From the NCBI RefSeq assembly GCF_006517395.1, contig NZ_VDCY01000001.1, forward strand, positions 124,001 to 188,000: DNA of 64,000 nt, in the 5' to 3' direction. The notes below the pieces were generated by a model that made no database searches, was not told the DNA's origin, and saw only the letters and a program-made list of their open reading frames with translations. Below are positions 63,029 through 64,000 of this stretch, piece by piece; within the stretch, counting starts at the first letter, position 1; each line of letters opens with the position of its first letter. The stretch comes from Terrilactibacillus laevilacticus. Its GTDB lineage: Bacteria > Bacillota > Bacilli > Bacillales > Sporolactobacillaceae. The position numbers and the translations under genes were made by a program.

Positions 63029-64000
63029 ATGCAAATTACCAATTTATATAAAAAATACAAAATAATAAAAGAAAAACAGAAACATATTCTTGCTTTTAGA
63101 AAGGGACAAAAAGCAAAGGTCAGGGAGAATACTATCCTATTTGAATCTCTTCATGGAAAATCAGTTGATGGTCATATATTTCATATGATTAAATATATTT
63201 ACGAGTCTGATAGGAAAGTAAAGATTTACGTTGCAGTAAGAGATATTGATTCTAGTAAAAAAAAGTTTGAAAAGTATGGAATAACAAATATTAATTATGT
63301 TAAACACATGTCTCGTGAGTATGGCTACCTATTAGCTGTTTGTAAATATTTAATTAATGATAATACGTTCTATCCTTTTTTTAGTAAAAGAAAAGAGCAA
63401 AAATATTATAATATTTGGCATGGGACACCTCTGAAAACATTAGGAAAAGATATGGAGAATATTGTTGGATTTTCAAATGTTCAAAGGAATTTCTTAATTT
63501 CTGATGGCTTGATAGTAGGTAATGATTACACAAAAGATATTTTGGTTAGATCACATAATATAGATAAAATATATAATGGGAAAGTAATTATAGGACCATC
63601 TCCTAGAAATAGCGCTCTGTTTGATAAAAATAGGGCTGCTAAATTAAGAAATAGTTTTGGCTGGGAAAAAAAGAAAATTGTGATGTATATGCCTACTTGG
63701 AGAGGTATTGACGGTAATGTGAGATCTGATGACACTAAAATAGTTAGTGATCTATCATATTTATCTAATAATGTAGATAACGACACAGTTATTATATTTA
63801 AAGGTCACACTATGCAGAGTCAAATAAAAATAGATAATTTTAAAAATGTTTATAGTTTTCCAGTGGATATTGAACTGTATGACTTTTTAAGTTGTGTAGA
63901 TATCTTAATAACGGATTATTCTTCTATTATGTACGATTTTCTAAATAAAAAAAGAAAAATAATTCTATATACTTACGATAAGCAAGAGTATTTCAGTTCA
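63029..64000 (+). CDS. CDP-glycerol glycerophosphotransferase-family protein, partial at the window end
   Basis: 324 codons open to the window edge. Motifs: WHGTPLKTLGKDM (His131), MYMPTWRGID, FKGHTM and LITDYSSIMYDF (Thr295). The order and length suggest a TagB/TagF-type enzyme of about 380-400 aa without the large N-terminal extension of its neighbour. It is richer in AUA and AGA codons than neighbours, perhaps a sign of transfer. GGATAGGTGA precedes the ATG at 63029. Confidence 0.88.
   Translation, partial: MQITNLYKKYKIIKEKQKHILAFRKGQKAKVRENTILFESLHGKSVDGHIFHMIKYIYESDRKVKIYVAVRDIDSSKKKFEKYGITNINYVKHMSREYGYLLAVCKYLINDNTFYPFFSKRKEQKYYNIWHGTPLKTLGKDMENIVGFSNVQRNFLISDGLIVGNDYTKDILVRSHNIDKIYNGKVIIGPSPRNSALFDKNRAAKLRNSFGWEKKKIVMYMPTWRGIDGNVRSDDTKIVSDLSYLSNNVDNDTVIIFKGHTMQSQIKIDNFKNVYSFPVDIELYDFLSCVDILITDYSSIMYDFLNKKRKIILYTYDKQEYFSS

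Overview
The window is a low-GC Bacillales chromosome segment from a spore-former. The main evidence is gene order. From position 359 to about 39000 it follows the Bacillus subtilis opp-yjb-fabI-cot region: oppABCDF, spx, yjbE, mecA, coiA, pepF, yjbH, yjbI, cwlQ, yjbK, sasB, nadF, yjbO, prpE, yjbQ, fabI, then spore-surface-like genes. Strong GGAGG ribosome binding sites, TTG/GTG starts, intrinsic terminators, a YjcZ-type protein and TnrA support this. The genus cannot be read from the sequence.

Layout. 359-8700: two OppA-type lipoproteins (a DUF3899 membrane gene lies between them), then oppBCDF. 8700-19500: a thioredoxin-like protein, Spx and its control network (the ClpC adaptor MecA, the Spx adaptor YjbH, the globin YjbI), TerC-type YjbE, cardiolipin synthase, CoiA and PepF. 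19560-22500: a scar zone with a structured GC-rich repeat, a Tn554-TnpC-like remnant hit by a small mobile element, a pentapeptide-repeat protein, and a LysR/MFS pair. 23980-34950: CwlQ, YjbK, SasB, NadF, YjbO, PrpE, two tandem FtsW/RodA-type proteins, the antiporter YjbQ and FabI. 35100-39180: a Cys-pair microprotein and four genes where B. subtilis has the cot crust genes. 39250-41360: a frameshifted DUF421 gene, a PgpA-type phosphatase, tRNA-Val(GAC) and an FbpA-like microprotein. 41500-48820: TnrA behind two TnrA-box matches, then cydABCD behind an 840-base control region. 48900-55260: a LuxR-type regulator with an atypical receiver, a CorC/CNNM protein, YjcZ, a PadR/HAAS pair with a broken paralogue, a Nudix protein and an SDR. 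55270-58950: a regulated HlyD/DHA2-MFS/MarR efflux locus with a structured leader. 59297-end: two CDP-glycerol glycerophosphotransferase-family genes for wall teichoic acid-type polymers, the second cut by the window edge.

The most unusual feature is a family of six short (about 120-275 bp) GC-rich elements with imperfect terminal inverted repeats. Four copies have clear 5-bp A/T target duplications (TTTAA, TTATA, TTTAA, TATAA), so they look like non-autonomous MITE-type elements. Short and long variants exist. They sit against stop codons, terminators, the prpE leader and the tRNA gene. No transposase for them is visible here. Other points of interest are the attenuator-like leader and 27-bp palindrome before the efflux genes, two TnrA boxes (one near -50 of the tnrA promoter), a cre-like site plus TTGTGAC motifs before cydA, and a regulator whose phospho-acceptor Asp is replaced by Glu. 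Several starts were moved inward from the longest open frame where a ribosome binding site decides them; each entry says so.
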